64,000 bases of DNA from Acidimicrobiales bacterium (GCA_025463365.1 JAOBWM010000155.1:1-64000), one strand, 5' to 3'. Positions 18,126 to 26,765 are shown, numbered from the stretch's first letter. Made by a program: numbers and translations. The notes: generated by a model not told the origin, from the letters alone.

Positions 18126-19817
18126 ATGGCTATGCGCCGTTCGCTCGTTGCAGGAATCGGGCTCGCACTCCTCGCGCCCCTCGCCGCACCCGGGATCGGG
18201 TCGGCCGCGCCGGCCGCCGATCCCGCGGTCACCAAGGCCACGTCGTGGCTGTTGACGCAGCAGCAGCCCGATGGCGGCTTCGAGGTCAGCGGGTTCCCGG
18301 GGTTCGAGACCTCCGACGCCGTCCTCGCCCTGGCCGCCGGTGGACAGTCCGGGCCCACGTGGGACAAGGCCTCGGCCCTCTCCGGCATCCAGGCCATCCA
18401 GAGCGTGGACACCTCCGGCAAGGACCCGCTCGACGCCCTCGACGACCTCGTCGACTCCGGCGACACCACCACCGTGGCCGCGGCGGCCCGCGGCGCCAAG
18501 GTCCTCGCCCTCGTCGCCGACCCGCTCGGCATCGACGGCGCCGACTTCGACCCGTCGGCCGACAGCGGCGAGGCGGTCGACCTCTTCTCCCGCATCGAGT
18601 CGCACGTCCAGCTCGACGGCACGGTCGCCTTCGGCGCCCAGTTCAACGGCGTGCTCTACACGGCGATCGGGTTCGCAGCGGTGGCCCACCCCCAGCCTTC
18701 CGGGATCACCGGCCAGATCAAGGCCGCCCAGCGTTCGGACGGAAGCTGGAACTTCGCCGGCGACCAGGACCCCGGCACCGATGGCGACGTCGACACCACC
18801 GCGGTGGCGCTCGTCGCCCTGAAGTCGCTCGGGCTCGACACCACCGATCCGGTCGTGCTCAAGGGCGTGCAGTACCTCGCCTCCCAGCAGTCGGACTCCG
18901 GCGCCTGGTCGGCCTTCGGGTCCGACGATCCGAACTCGACCGCCAGTGCCGCCCTCGCCCTGGCCGACCTGCACATCGACCTGTCGCGGAAGAACTGGCG
19001 GGCCGACTTCGGCTCCCCGTTCCCCGCGAACACGCCCTACGTCGGCCCGTACGCGTGGCTCAAGGGTCAGCAGGCCACCGATGGCCGCGTCGCCAGCCCC
19101 AACGACAGCTTCGGCCTGAACACCTTCGCCACGAGCCAGTCCACCCAGGCGCTGGCTCGCCAGTGGTACCTCGCCGGCGACCGCCGATACCTGGTGATCG
19201 GCCTGTCGGTGGTCCTCGCATCACCCGCTGGCGCGCCCAGCGCGGCGGCCGCCACCGTCGCCTCTGACGGCCTCGGCGCCAACCCTTCGATCCGAACCGC
19301 TCGCACGACGGCTGCCTCCGACACCGTCTACGGGCAACTGGGTCGCGAGGCAGCGGTGGCCGACCTCTTCCAGCGGGCGTTCGGCCGGGCGATCGACCCG
19401 AGCGGCCGGGCGTACTGGTCGAAGAAGCTGATCACGCTCACCCGGCCGCAGATCCTCTCGCGGCTCACCGGCTCCTCGGAGTACTTCCGCAAGCACGGTG
19501 GCACCACCTCCTCGTTCGTCGATGCCGTGTACCAGTCGGTGCTCGGACGTACCGCCGATCCGTCCGGCCGCGCCTACTGGATCCGCAAGATCGACGGAGG
19601 CGACTCGATCCTCCACGTCGCCCAGAGCCTCGTGAAGAGCAGCGAGTTCAAGCGCCACGAGGTCGACGCCGCCTTCCAGCAGGTGCTCCGCCGGGCCCCG
19701 TCCACCCAGGAGCGCACCGACGGTCTCGTCACGGCCGCGGCCCGCATCGAAGCTCTGATGGTCCGCCTGGCCTCGTCCCGCGAGTTCTACGACCACCCGG
19801 CCGGGCTGCCGGGCTGA
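18126..19817 (+). CDS. Secreted intrinsic-factor-like alpha/alpha-barrel protein with DUF4214-type repeats, probable cobalamin binder
   Basis: A 563-residue exported protein. The signal peptide is residues 1-29 (RRSLVAGIGLALLAPLAAP, ending GSAAPA). Residues about 35-350 are squalene-cyclase/prenyltransferase-type repeats with the QxxDGG/W rhythm: ATSWLLTQQQPDGGFE, IKAAQRSDGSWNFAGDQD, VQYLASQQSDSGAWSAFG. This is the fold of human intrinsic factor and transcobalamin. Residues about 395-560 hold DUF4214-like helical repeats (FQRAFGRAIDPSGRAYW and YQSVLGRTADPSGRAYW, then a weaker third), often found on surface proteins. It follows a cobalamin riboswitch and has GGAGG before the ATG. The next gene, eleven bases downstream, is a membrane-anchored partner. 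A role as extracellular B12 catcher is inference; no cobalt ligand can be named. Confidence 0.82.
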   Translation: MAMRRSLVAGIGLALLAPLAAPGIGSAAPAADPAVTKATSWLLTQQQPDGGFEVSGFPGFETSDAVLALAAGGQSGPTWDKASALSGIQAIQSVDTSGKDPLDALDDLVDSGDTTTVAAAARGAKVLALVADPLGIDGADFDPSADSGEAVDLFSRIESHVQLDGTVAFGAQFNGVLYTAIGFAAVAHPQPSGITGQIKAAQRSDGSWNFAGDQDPGTDGDVDTTAVALVALKSLGLDTTDPVVLKGVQYLASQQSDSGAWSAFGSDDPNSTASAALALADLHIDLSRKNWRADFGSPFPANTPYVGPYAWLKGQQATDGRVASPNDSFGLNTFATSQSTQALARQWYLAGDRRYLVIGLSVVLASPAGAPSAAAATVASDGLGANPSIRTARTTAASDTVYGQLGREAAVADLFQRAFGRAIDPSGRAYWSKKLITLTRPQILSRLTGSSEYFRKHGGTTSSFVDAVYQSVLGRTADPSGRAYWIRKIDGGDSILHVAQSLVKSSEFKRHEVDAAFQQVLRRAPSTQERTDGLVTAAARIEALMVRLASSREFYDHPAGLPG

Positions 19818-19827
19818 GGCCGCACCG

Positions 19828-20865
19828 ATGATCCTGCGCCGCCACCGCGCCGGGTTCGCCGTCACCGTCGCTCTCGCGACGGTGCTGGCGCTCGGCCCGG
19901 TCGCGACCACGTCCCTGTCGGCGGCCCCGCTCGGTGAGGCTCCCGCGGCGGATGCCTCGGGCGCCCACGGGTGTCGGGCCGTCGGTGGTGGCGCGGCCTC
20001 CAGCCCCGGCCCGCACCGGGCCACCGTGGTCGTCGACACCGGCTCGGGCGCGGTCTGGTCGGCCTGCATCTCCTTCAGCGGGTCGATCTCGGGCATCGAT
20101 GCCATCGAGGCGGCGAAGGCGCAGATCCCGGGGCTCGCGCCGGTGTACGACGTGTACACCGGCGAGGGCCGAGCGGTGTGCAAGCTGCGCGGCGTCGGCA
20201 ACGACCCGCCCGATTGCCTCGGCAAGACGGCGGCCTACTGGGGCTACTTCCACAACGGCACCTACTGGGCACGCTGCGCGTGCACGACCACCGTGTCCGA
20301 CGGCGACGTCGAGGGCTGGCACTGGGGCACCTCGCGCAGCGGCCCGCGCCCGGCCACCGCCGGCTACGAGGCGGTGGCCGCGCCACCTCCGGCGACGACG
20401 ACCACCCGACCCCCGACCAGCGGCGGCACCACCCCACCCGGATCGACCGATCCAGGACCGAGCGACGGGCTCGCCGGGCAGGCCAACCCGAGCGCCGGCA
20501 CCACGCCGACCGGCTCGGACGACCCGCCCGGCAGCGGGGACCGCAGCGGCGACGCCACGACCACCTCGCGGCCCGGCGCCACGACCACCACCACGGCCAA
20601 GGGCTCGACCACCACCACCGTGGCCCGCAGTTCGTCCACGGCCAAGCGTCGTGGCAAGAAGGGCGTGGACGCCGGCGGCGACCTCGGCTCGAAGGAGCGC
20701 GAGCAGGCCGGCCGATCCGTCCCCACCTCGGTCGCCTCCACGTCGGACAAGGGTTCGAGCTCCGGCACCAGGTCCGCCATCGGCTTCGCCGCGGCCCTCG
20801 CGATCGCGGCTGCCATCGGAGTCTTCTTGCGCCGCCGCCGGTCCGCGACCTCCCCCGGGGCCTGA
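19828..20865 (+). CDS. Membrane-anchored secreted protein, transcobalamin-C/SCO2322-like
   Basis: A 345-residue protein with a signal peptide (residues 1-34), a compact extracellular domain of about 130 residues, a long Thr/Pro/Ser-rich stalk (about 190-300), and a C-terminal membrane helix (AIGFAAALAIAAAIGVFL) followed by RRRRS. It is thus anchored with the domain outside. The domain has VVVDTGSG, then SGIDAIEAAKAQ, then AYWGYFHNGTYWA, with four or more Cys. This resembles the DUF4430/transcobalamin-like C-terminal domain and the SCO2322-type proteins I recall from Streptomyces. It lies eleven bases after the intrinsic-factor-like gene, in one riboswitch-led operon. Two separate chains could act as the two halves of a transcobalamin-like clamp. 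Confidence 0.75.
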   Translation: MILRRHRAGFAVTVALATVLALGPVATTSLSAAPLGEAPAADASGAHGCRAVGGGAASSPGPHRATVVVDTGSGAVWSACISFSGSISGIDAIEAAKAQIPGLAPVYDVYTGEGRAVCKLRGVGNDPPDCLGKTAAYWGYFHNGTYWARCACTTTVSDGDVEGWHWGTSRSGPRPATAGYEAVAAPPPATTTTRPPTSGGTTPPGSTDPGPSDGLAGQANPSAGTTPTGSDDPPGSGDRSGDATTTSRPGATTTTTAKGSTTTTVARSSSTAKRRGKKGVDAGGDLGSKEREQAGRSVPTSVASTSDKGSSSGTRSAIGFAAALAIAAAIGVFLRRRRSATSPGA

Positions 20866-20973
20866 CCTCCACATCGGAGACGTCGAGCACCAACCCAACC
20901 ATCCCGGCCCCTGACGGCCTGGGTCGCTGGGGCGCTCGCGGGTGATGCAGCCCTGGTCGGCAAGGATGGGCCG

Positions 20974-21852
20974 ATGCTGGTGCACCTCGTCGACGGGACC
21001 TACGAGCTGTTCCGGTACCACTTCGCGCTGCCATCGCACCTGACGGCGGAGGGGCAGGAGGTGTCGGCCACGCGGGGCGTCGTCGGCTCGATGCTCCAGC
21101 TCCTCGAGGAGGGCGCCACCCACATCGGCGTGGCCACCGACCACGTCATCCCCTCGTTCCGCAACGAGCTCTATGCGCCGTACAAGGACGGCTCCGGCGT
21201 CGAGCCCGAGCTGACGTCGCAGTTCCCGCTCGTGGAGGAGCTGCTCGAGGCGCTCGGCTTCCGCGTCTTCGCCATGATCGAGTTCGAGGCCGACGACGCG
21301 ATGGGCGCGGCTGCCCGGATCGCGGCGGCCGACGAGCGCGTGACCGAGGTGCGGATCTGCACGCCCGACAAGGACCTCGGCCAATGCGTGGGCGGCAAGA
21401 TCGTGCAGTTCGACCGGCGCAAGGGACTGCGGATCGACGTCGAGGGCGTGCGGGAGAAGTTCGGCGTCCTGCCCGAGTCGATCCCCGACTACCTCGGTCT
21501 CGTGGGCGACTCCGCCGACGGGTTCCCCGGCCTGCCTGGCTGGGGCGCCAAGTCGGCCGGCGCCGTGCTGGCCCGCTACGGCCACCTCGAGGACATCCCC
21601 AAGGACTCCCACGACTGGGACGTCGACGTACGGGGCGCCTCGAAGCTCGCCCTCACGCTCCACCACCAGTTCGAGGACGCGCTGCTGTTCCGGATCATCG
21701 CCACCATCCAGTACGACGCGCCGACGATGGCGTCAGTCGACGAACTGCTGTGGACCGGCCCGCAACCGAACGCCATCGAGGTGGCGACCCGGTTCGACGC
21801 CGTGGCCCTGGTCGAGCGCGCCGTGCGCCTCGCTCAAGCACTGAAGCACTGA
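20974..21852 (+). CDS. 5'-3' exonuclease / FEN-like PIN nuclease
   Basis: A 292-residue stand-alone flap-endonuclease homologue like the 5' nuclease domain of DNA polymerase I. LVDGTYELFR carries the first acidic residue, and EFEADDAMGAAARIAA and TPDKDLGQCV hold the metal-binding aspartates. LVGDSADGFPGLPGWGAKSA is the helix-hairpin-helix DNA-binding motif. The order and spacing match the family, and the length is right. It removes RNA primers or flaps. The start is at ATG 20974 with no strong ribosome site. It lies downstream of the B12 operon but has its own gap of about 110 bases. Confidence 0.92.
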   Translation: MLVHLVDGTYELFRYHFALPSHLTAEGQEVSATRGVVGSMLQLLEEGATHIGVATDHVIPSFRNELYAPYKDGSGVEPELTSQFPLVEELLEALGFRVFAMIEFEADDAMGAAARIAAADERVTEVRICTPDKDLGQCVGGKIVQFDRRKGLRIDVEGVREKFGVLPESIPDYLGLVGDSADGFPGLPGWGAKSAGAVLARYGHLEDIPKDSHDWDVDVRGASKLALTLHHQFEDALLFRIIATIQYDAPTMASVDELLWTGPQPNAIEVATRFDAVALVERAVRLAQALKH

Positions 21853-21894
21853 AGCACTGAACGGCCGACGGCTGAACGGCCGACGGCCGGGAGC

Positions 21895-22959
21895 TCAGGT
21901 CTCGGGTTCAGGGTCCTCGTGGCGGGCTCGGCTCGGCGCGACCCGAGGGGGCTCGTTGGGCTGCTTGGGGTACACCGGCGGCCACGGCGCGTCCATGAGG
22001 CCGTCGTCGAGATCCCGCTGGTACCAGGCGAGGAGCGGCTCGATCGACTGGGGGTGGTCGTTCATGTCGGCCCACGGGTCGCCCTCGGCGGCGAGCTTGG
22101 CTGGCACGTTGGCAAGGGTCACGACGTCGGGGTCCACCGTCGCGACCTCGTCCCACGGGATGGGGCATGACACCTGGCCGCCCACGCGCGGGCGCACGCA
22201 CCACGTGCCGAACACCGTCTTGTGGGGCGCGTTCTGGTTGAAGTCGATGAACAGTCGCTCGCCGCGCTCCTCCTTCCACCACGCTGCGGTCAGCAGCTCC
22301 GGGCGGCGCCGCTCGAGCTCGCGGGCCAGCGCCACGGCGGCCTGGCGGACGGCGTAGGAGTCGTTGGTGCCGGCCACGCGCACGTAGACGTGGAGGCCCC
22401 GGTTGCCGGTGGTCTTCACGTACGAGGTGATGCCGAGCTCGGTGAACAGGTCGCGTACCTCGCCGGCCCCCTCGCGCACCATGTCGAAGGTGACGCCGGG
22501 CCCGGGGTCGAGGTCGATGCGCAACTCGTCGGTGACCTCGGGCGTCGCGGCCTTGTACGGCCACGGGTGGAAGCCGAGGCAACCGAGGTTCACGGCCCAG
22601 ACGAGGTGGGCAAGGTCCGCCACCACCAGCGCGTTGCTCGTGGTGCCGTTGGGGGTGGAGACCTCGGTGGTCTCCACCCAATCGGGGGTACCGGCCGGGA
22701 CCCGCTTCTGGAAGAACGACTTGCCGTGGGCACCGTCGGGGAAGCGCTGCATCATGGTGGGCCGGCCAGCCAGCGCCGCCAGGATCGGTCCCTCGACGGC
22801 CTGGTAGTAGCGGACGAGGTCGAGCTTGGTCTCGCCCCGGGTCTTGAAGAACACCTTGTCGGGACTGGAGATCGACACGTCCCGCCCGCCGACCTCCACC
22901 ACCACCTTCTCCGATGCCACCGCCGAACGGTAACCATCCCACGGCATGAACGGATGCAC
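21895..22959 (-). CDS. LigD-type polymerase/primase (NHEJ), stand-alone
   Basis: A 354-residue archaeo-eukaryotic primase-type polymerase of the LigD PolDom family, which fills gaps and adds ribonucleotides in bacterial end joining. Motifs in order: PDKVFF near the N-terminus, IDLDPGPGVTF (metal-binding Asp-X-Asp), SYVKTTGNRGLHVYV (nucleotide-binding Ser/His) and LFIDFNQNAPHKT (third Asp). The ligase half is not fused; a separate LigD-type ligase is at 47847-48830. Start 22959 is the longest option; ATG 22947 (MPWDGYR) is equally possible. It is divergent from an anti-sigma-like gene with under 40 bases between. No Ku gene is in the window. Confidence 0.9.
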   Translation of the reverse strand: MHPFMPWDGYRSAVASEKVVVEVGGRDVSISSPDKVFFKTRGETKLDLVRYYQAVEGPILAALAGRPTMMQRFPDGAHGKSFFQKRVPAGTPDWVETTEVSTPNGTTSNALVVADLAHLVWAVNLGCLGFHPWPYKAATPEVTDELRIDLDPGPGVTFDMVREGAGEVRDLFTELGITSYVKTTGNRGLHVYVRVAGTNDSYAVRQAAVALARELERRRPELLTAAWWKEERGERLFIDFNQNAPHKTVFGTWCVRPRVGGQVSCPIPWDEVATVDPDVVTLANVPAKLAAEGDPWADMNDHPQSIEPLLAWYQRDLDDGLMDAPWPPVYPKQPNEPPRVAPSRARHEDPEPET

Positions 22960-22997
22960 GGGGGGTACGTGCTGCCGGTGGATTGCAGGACGGACGA

Positions 22998-23396
22998 GTG
23001 ACGAGCGGATCCGTGGTGGCGGGACGCTCGATCACCCTGACTCGAGATCTCGGGTCGGTGCTCGCGGCGCGGGAGTGGTTGAACCAGGAGATCGAGCCTT
23101 GGACGTTGCTCTCGCCCGCCACCCAGGCGGACGTCCTGGTGATGGCCAGCGAGCTGGTGAGCAACACGATCATGCACACGCGGTCGGTCCCCCACCTCAT
23201 GATGAGCCGGAGGGGCGACATCGTGCGCATCGCAGTCTGCGACGACGGGCCCGGGACCCCGGAGGTGCAGCCGGTCGACCCGCACCGGGTCGGGGGCAAC
23301 GGCCTACGGGTGGTCGCGACGTGGGCCCATCGGTGGGGCGTCGACCCCGAACCGGGCGGCGGCAAGACCGTGTGGTTCACCGTCCGAACCGCGTGA
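22998..23396 (+). CDS. RsbW/anti-sigma-like ATP-binding protein
   Basis: A 132-residue GHKL-type ATPase fold without a kinase partner domain. The N-box is ELVSNTIMHT, the G1 box is DDGPGTP and the G2 box is GGNGLRVV. These small proteins are serine kinases or anti-sigma factors that bind a sigma factor or an anti-anti-sigma factor. GTG 22998 with AGGA about ten bases upstream is preferred over TTG 22983. No STAS-domain partner or target sigma gene is adjacent. Confidence 0.87.
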   Translation: MTSGSVVAGRSITLTRDLGSVLAAREWLNQEIEPWTLLSPATQADVLVMASELVSNTIMHTRSVPHLMMSRRGDIVRIAVCDDGPGTPEVQPVDPHRVGGNGLRVVATWAHRWGVDPEPGGGKTVWFTVRTA

Positions 23397-23437
23397 GCGG
23401 AGGTCGGGCTGGCCTCGCGTCTCGTACCGTGCACGCC

Positions 23438-24160
23438 ATGTCCGAGGATCCGACGGATCGCCTTCCCGACCGGGCCGCCGCATCCCGCACCCGTACGGCC
23501 ACCGACGTGTGGGATCGCCCGGTCGGTGCCTATGACCTCCACTGGATGGCCGAGGCACTGGCGATGGCCGAGCATGGCCTGTCCGCCGGCGAGCTGCCGA
23601 TCGGTGCCGTCGTGGTCGCCGGCGGGAAGGTCGCGGGGCGAGCGTTCACCCAGGAGCGGACGCAAGGCCGGTTGCTCGTCCACGCCGAGCTGCTGGCCCT
23701 CGACCAGGCCGACCGCACCCATGCCGTGACCCGCGTCGGGACGGTGCTCTACACGACGCTCGAGCCGTGCCTCATGTGCCTCGGTGCCGCCGCCGCGGCG
23801 ATGGTCGATCGCGTGGTCTTCGCCTTGTCGTCCCCGGGTGACGGCGCAGGTGACCTGGCGCGCCTGTGGGACGACCGCCGGCGCGCCGACGACATCGCCC
23901 ACGTCCGCCTTCCGCCGGTGACCGGCGGCGTCGGCGCCGACGCCTCGCGCGACCTCTTCCGCCGGTTCCGCGACGCACGCCCGGCCTCCGGCGACCCGCT
24001 GGCCGCGTGGGCCGAGAGCCTCTTGGCCGATCCACCGCACACGGTGGCCGACGGCGTGGCCGCGTTCGAGGACGCGCCCGACCCTGAGCCTGAGCCCGAG
24101 TCCGAGTCCGAGTCCGAGCCCGCGCCCGCGCCCGCGCCCGCGCCCGAGCCCGAGCGGTGA
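23438..24160 (+). CDS. Nucleoside/tRNA-adenosine deaminase-like zinc enzyme with Pro-Glu-rich tail
   Basis: A 240-residue member of the CDA/TadA deaminase superfamily. Zinc and catalytic residues are HAELLAL (His 82, Glu 84) and PCLMC (Cys 111, Cys 114). GELPIGAVVVAGGKV is the expected first strand pair. The family core is about 150 residues. Here the C-terminus is extended by a segment that includes a run of about 30 residues of Glu/Pro, Ser/Glu and Ala/Pro pairs encoded by a GAG-CCC/TCC slippage repeat. ATG 23438 is chosen because the deaminase fold starts soon after. The stop overlaps the next gene's GTG. Whether it edits tRNA or deaminates free bases is open. Confidence 0.88.
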   Translation: MSEDPTDRLPDRAAASRTRTATDVWDRPVGAYDLHWMAEALAMAEHGLSAGELPIGAVVVAGGKVAGRAFTQERTQGRLLVHAELLALDQADRTHAVTRVGTVLYTTLEPCLMCLGAAAAAMVDRVVFALSSPGDGAGDLARLWDDRRRADDIAHVRLPPVTGGVGADASRDLFRRFRDARPASGDPLAAWAESLLADPPHTVADGVAAFEDAPDPEPEPESESESEPAPAPAPAPEPER

Positions 24161-24537
24161 CCATCGAACGGCTCGTGGGCGTCTACGACGCCGACGGCAC
24201 GGTTCGCGGCGAGCTCGCCTACTTCGTCGGCGCCCGCCTGGGTCGCGCGCATTGTTCGCTGTGCGACGTCACCCACGGCGTGCTCCGCGAGCGGCCTTCG
24301 TGGCGGGCGCGCCGTCGTGAGCTGCCGGTCCCGTTCGACACGTACCACCGCGACGACCAACCACCCGAGGTCCGTGCCGAGACGGGCGGCCGTGCGCCGG
24401 TGGTCGTGGCCGTCACCGCCGCGGGGGTCGTGCCACTCCTCGACCCGGCGGCGATCGATGCCTGTGACGGCGACGGGGAGCGCCTGGTCCGCGCCATCGA
24501 ATCCGCGCTCGCGGCCGCCGGCCTCTCCTGGTCCTGA
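24157..24537 (+). CDS. Conserved-looking 126-residue protein of unknown function with CXXC
   Basis: Starts at GTG 24157, overlapping the deaminase stop (GTGA), so the two are translationally coupled. The N-terminus LVGVYDADGTVRGELAYFVG followed by HCSLCDVTHG (Cys-X-X-Cys) looks like a small conserved domain. The C-terminal half reads like an alpha/beta fragment (VVVAVTAAGVVPLLDP). There is no signal peptide. I have the impression of similar short proteins in other actinobacteria, but I cannot name a family. CXXC with the preceding His could bind metal or be redox-active. Confidence 0.7.
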   Translation: MTIERLVGVYDADGTVRGELAYFVGARLGRAHCSLCDVTHGVLRERPSWRARRRELPVPFDTYHRDDQPPEVRAETGGRAPVVVAVTAAGVVPLLDPAAIDACDGDGERLVRAIESALAAAGLSWS

Positions 24538-24540
24538 CGG

Positions 24541-25404
24541 TCAGGCGGGAGCGGTCCAGGCGGCGCTGCGGTCCCACAGCTCGGCGGCGAGCTCGGGCGT
24601 GGCGAGCGGGTTGACCTCGCGTCGTCGGCAGTCCTGGTCGTAGTAGCTGCCGCTCTCGGCTTCGATGTCGGGCGCGGTGGCGGCGTACACGCTCGACCGG
24701 CTGCCTTCCTCGTTGGTCTTCATGCGGGCGACGCGCTTGTACACGGCCGCCACGGGAGCCGGGATGCGACGCCAGACGTCGCTGGCCACCTGGCCGGGAT
24801 GCACCGCGAAGGCGCTCAGCACCGCGGGGTCGTACCGGCTGGCGAGCTCTTGGGTGAACAGCACGTTGCACAGCTTCGAGACGGCGTACTCGCGCAGCCC
24901 GACGTAGCTGCGGGTCGGGTGCTGCACGTCGTCGAGATCGAGCGCCTTCGCGTCGAAGTGGCTCACGCTCGACAGGTTCACGACGCGGACCGGTGCCGAC
25001 GCCACGAGCCGGTCGAGCAGCAGCGTCGTGAAGAGGAAGTGGCCCAGGTGGTTGACACCGAAGGCGAGCTCGAACCCGTCGGCGGTGATGCCGCGCTGGC
25101 CGGCGATGCCCGCGTTGTTCACGAGGAGGTGGACCGGCTCCTCGGACTCCAGGAGGGTGGCGGCCGCGGCCCGGACGGACGCGAGGTCGGCCAGGTCGAG
25201 AGGCAGGAACGACAGCCGGTGGTTCCCGGTGACCCCGGCGATGTGGGTGATCACCGGTGTCGCCTTGGCCTCCGAGCGGCAGGCGAGCACGACGGTGGCG
25301 CCGCGGCGCGCCAGCTCGGTGGCGGTGGCGCGGCCGATCCCTGTGTTGGCCCCGGTGACCACGGCGACCCGGCCGTTCAGCTGAGCGTCGGGCCTGGGGG
25401 TCAC
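24541..25404 (-). CDS. Short-chain dehydrogenase/reductase (retinol-dehydrogenase-like)
   Basis: A 287-residue SDR. The cofactor motif is GANTGIGRA, with an Arg (LACRSE) after the second strand, favouring NADP. NNAGIAG is present, as are catalytic Ser (NLSSVSHF) and YAVSK (Tyr-XXX-Lys). It resembles the WWOX/RDH-like branch. GTG 25404 overlaps the stop of the upstream DprE1-like gene by GTGA, so they form a coupled redox pair. In mycobacteria the oxidase DprE1 is followed by the SDR DprE2, but this SDR does not look like DprE2, so the analogy is positional only. Confidence 0.88.
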   Translation of the reverse strand: MTPRPDAQLNGRVAVVTGANTGIGRATATELARRGATVVLACRSEAKATPVITHIAGVTGNHRLSFLPLDLADLASVRAAAATLLESEEPVHLLVNNAGIAGQRGITADGFELAFGVNHLGHFLFTTLLLDRLVASAPVRVVNLSSVSHFDAKALDLDDVQHPTRSYVGLREYAVSKLCNVLFTQELASRYDPAVLSAFAVHPGQVASDVWRRIPAPVAAVYKRVARMKTNEEGSRSSVYAATAPDIEAESGSYYDQDCRRREVNPLATPELAAELWDRSAAWTAPA

Positions 25405-26765
25405 GCGTCCACCAGGCCGAGGCGCCGCGAGAGGTCGCTCTGCATGGTGCGACCCGGATCGGCGCGGTCCCGCACCTCCTGCCATTCGGCGAGGCGGGGG
25501 TACATGGCCCGGAAGGTCTCCGGCCGCAGTCGGCTGTCCTTGGCCAGGTAGATCCGCCCGCCTGCTTCGGCGACCTGCTCGTCGAGCCGGTCGAGGAGGT
25601 CGGCCAGCTCGCGTGCGTGGGCCGGGACGGCGAGGTCGACGTTGAGCGTCCAGCCGGCGGCCGGGAACGACAGGTGGCCGGCGTTCCCCTCTCCGAACCG
25701 CTTGAGCACGGTGAGGAAGGACGAGTAGCGGCTGCCGGCGAACGTCTCGATGATCGAACGGAGGACCTCCTCCTGTCCGAAGGGGAGGTACGGCTGCCAC
25801 TGGAGGAGGCCGCGGGTGCCGTAGAGGCGGTTCCAGTCGGCGACGCCGTCGAGCGGGTGCCAGAACTTGGGGATCGACTGGAGCTCGCCACGCCGGATCC
25901 GCGGGGCCTTGCGGTACCAGAACTCGTTGAACGTACGGATCGTCACCGGGTTCAGCAGGCCCGAGGGGATCGGCCGTGGCACCCGGCCGAGCGACACCGG
26001 GTCGAACGCCAGGGCGCGGTGACGGCGCCGCGCCGGCAACCGATCGAGCGGGGCGAAGCTGCCCCGCGTGAGCACCGAGCGACCGAGGTTCCGGCCCGTC
26101 GCGAGCAGGTCGAGCCAGGCCACCGAGTACGGGTACTCGTGGTCCCGGGCCTCCATGCGGGCCATGACGTCGCCGAGGTCGGTGCAACGCTCGGTGTCGA
26201 CCTGGACCAGCGCCGTCTCGATGGGGGACAGCTGGACGTCGGCGCTCACGATGACCCCCGTCAGGCCCATGCCGCCCACCGTGGCCCAGAACAGCTCGGC
26301 GTCGTCCTCGCGGTTGAGCGTGACCACCTCGCCCTTGGCCGGGTGCAGGAGGTCGATCGAGCGGACGTGGTTGCCGAACGAGCCGGCGGAGTGGTGGTTC
26401 TTGCCGTGCACGTCCGCGGCGATGGCGCCCCCGATGGTGACCAGGCGCGTGCCGGGGGAGACGGGCGAGAACCAGCCCTGCGGGACGCCCCACCGCAGCA
26501 GGGCATCGAGGCTGAGGCCGGCATCGAGGCGGGCCACCCCCTGCACCGGGTCGATCCACTGGCAGCGGTCCATCGAGGTGGTCTGCACGACGAGGCCACC
26601 GGCGTTCTGGGCCGCGTCGCCGTAGCTGCGACCCAGGCCGCGAGCCACCAGACCCCGCTCGCCGAACGCGGCGGCGGCCTCGGGGAGCTCCGACGCGGAG
26701 GTCGGCCGCACGACGTCAGCCGGCGTCGGTGCCGTACGACCCCAGCCGGTCAAGAACTCCTTCAT
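25401..26765 (-). CDS. FAD-linked oxidase, DprE1-like
   Basis: A 454-residue VAO/PCMH-type flavoenzyme. LVARGLGRSYGDAAQ and GGAIAADVHGKNHHSAGSFG are the FAD-binding segments nearly as in DprE1, followed by GGMGLTGVI and a C-terminal substrate domain with WTLNVDLAVP. DprE1 oxidises decaprenylphosphoryl-ribose in arabinan synthesis. Here the length and order match DprE1 (about 460 residues). The polyprenyl-sugar role is therefore plausible, not proven, and no arabinosyltransferase is nearby. ATG 26765 begins at the first conserved residues; the frame extends to 26867 without support. Confidence 0.86.
   Translation of the reverse strand: MKEFLTGWGRTAPTPADVVRPTSASELPEAAAAFGERGLVARGLGRSYGDAAQNAGGLVVQTTSMDRCQWIDPVQGVARLDAGLSLDALLRWGVPQGWFSPVSPGTRLVTIGGAIAADVHGKNHHSAGSFGNHVRSIDLLHPAKGEVVTLNREDDAELFWATVGGMGLTGVIVSADVQLSPIETALVQVDTERCTDLGDVMARMEARDHEYPYSVAWLDLLATGRNLGRSVLTRGSFAPLDRLPARRRHRALAFDPVSLGRVPRPIPSGLLNPVTIRTFNEFWYRKAPRIRRGELQSIPKFWHPLDGVADWNRLYGTRGLLQWQPYLPFGQEEVLRSIIETFAGSRYSSFLTVLKRFGEGNAGHLSFPAAGWTLNVDLAVPAHARELADLLDRLDEQVAEAGGRIYLAKDSRLRPETFRAMYPRLAEWQEVRDRADPGRTMQSDLSRRLGLVDA

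Noticed and set aside
24541-25404. dprE2 for the SDR next to the DprE1-like gene
   Set aside because: Its cofactor and catalytic motifs fit retinol-dehydrogenase-like SDRs rather than DprE2.
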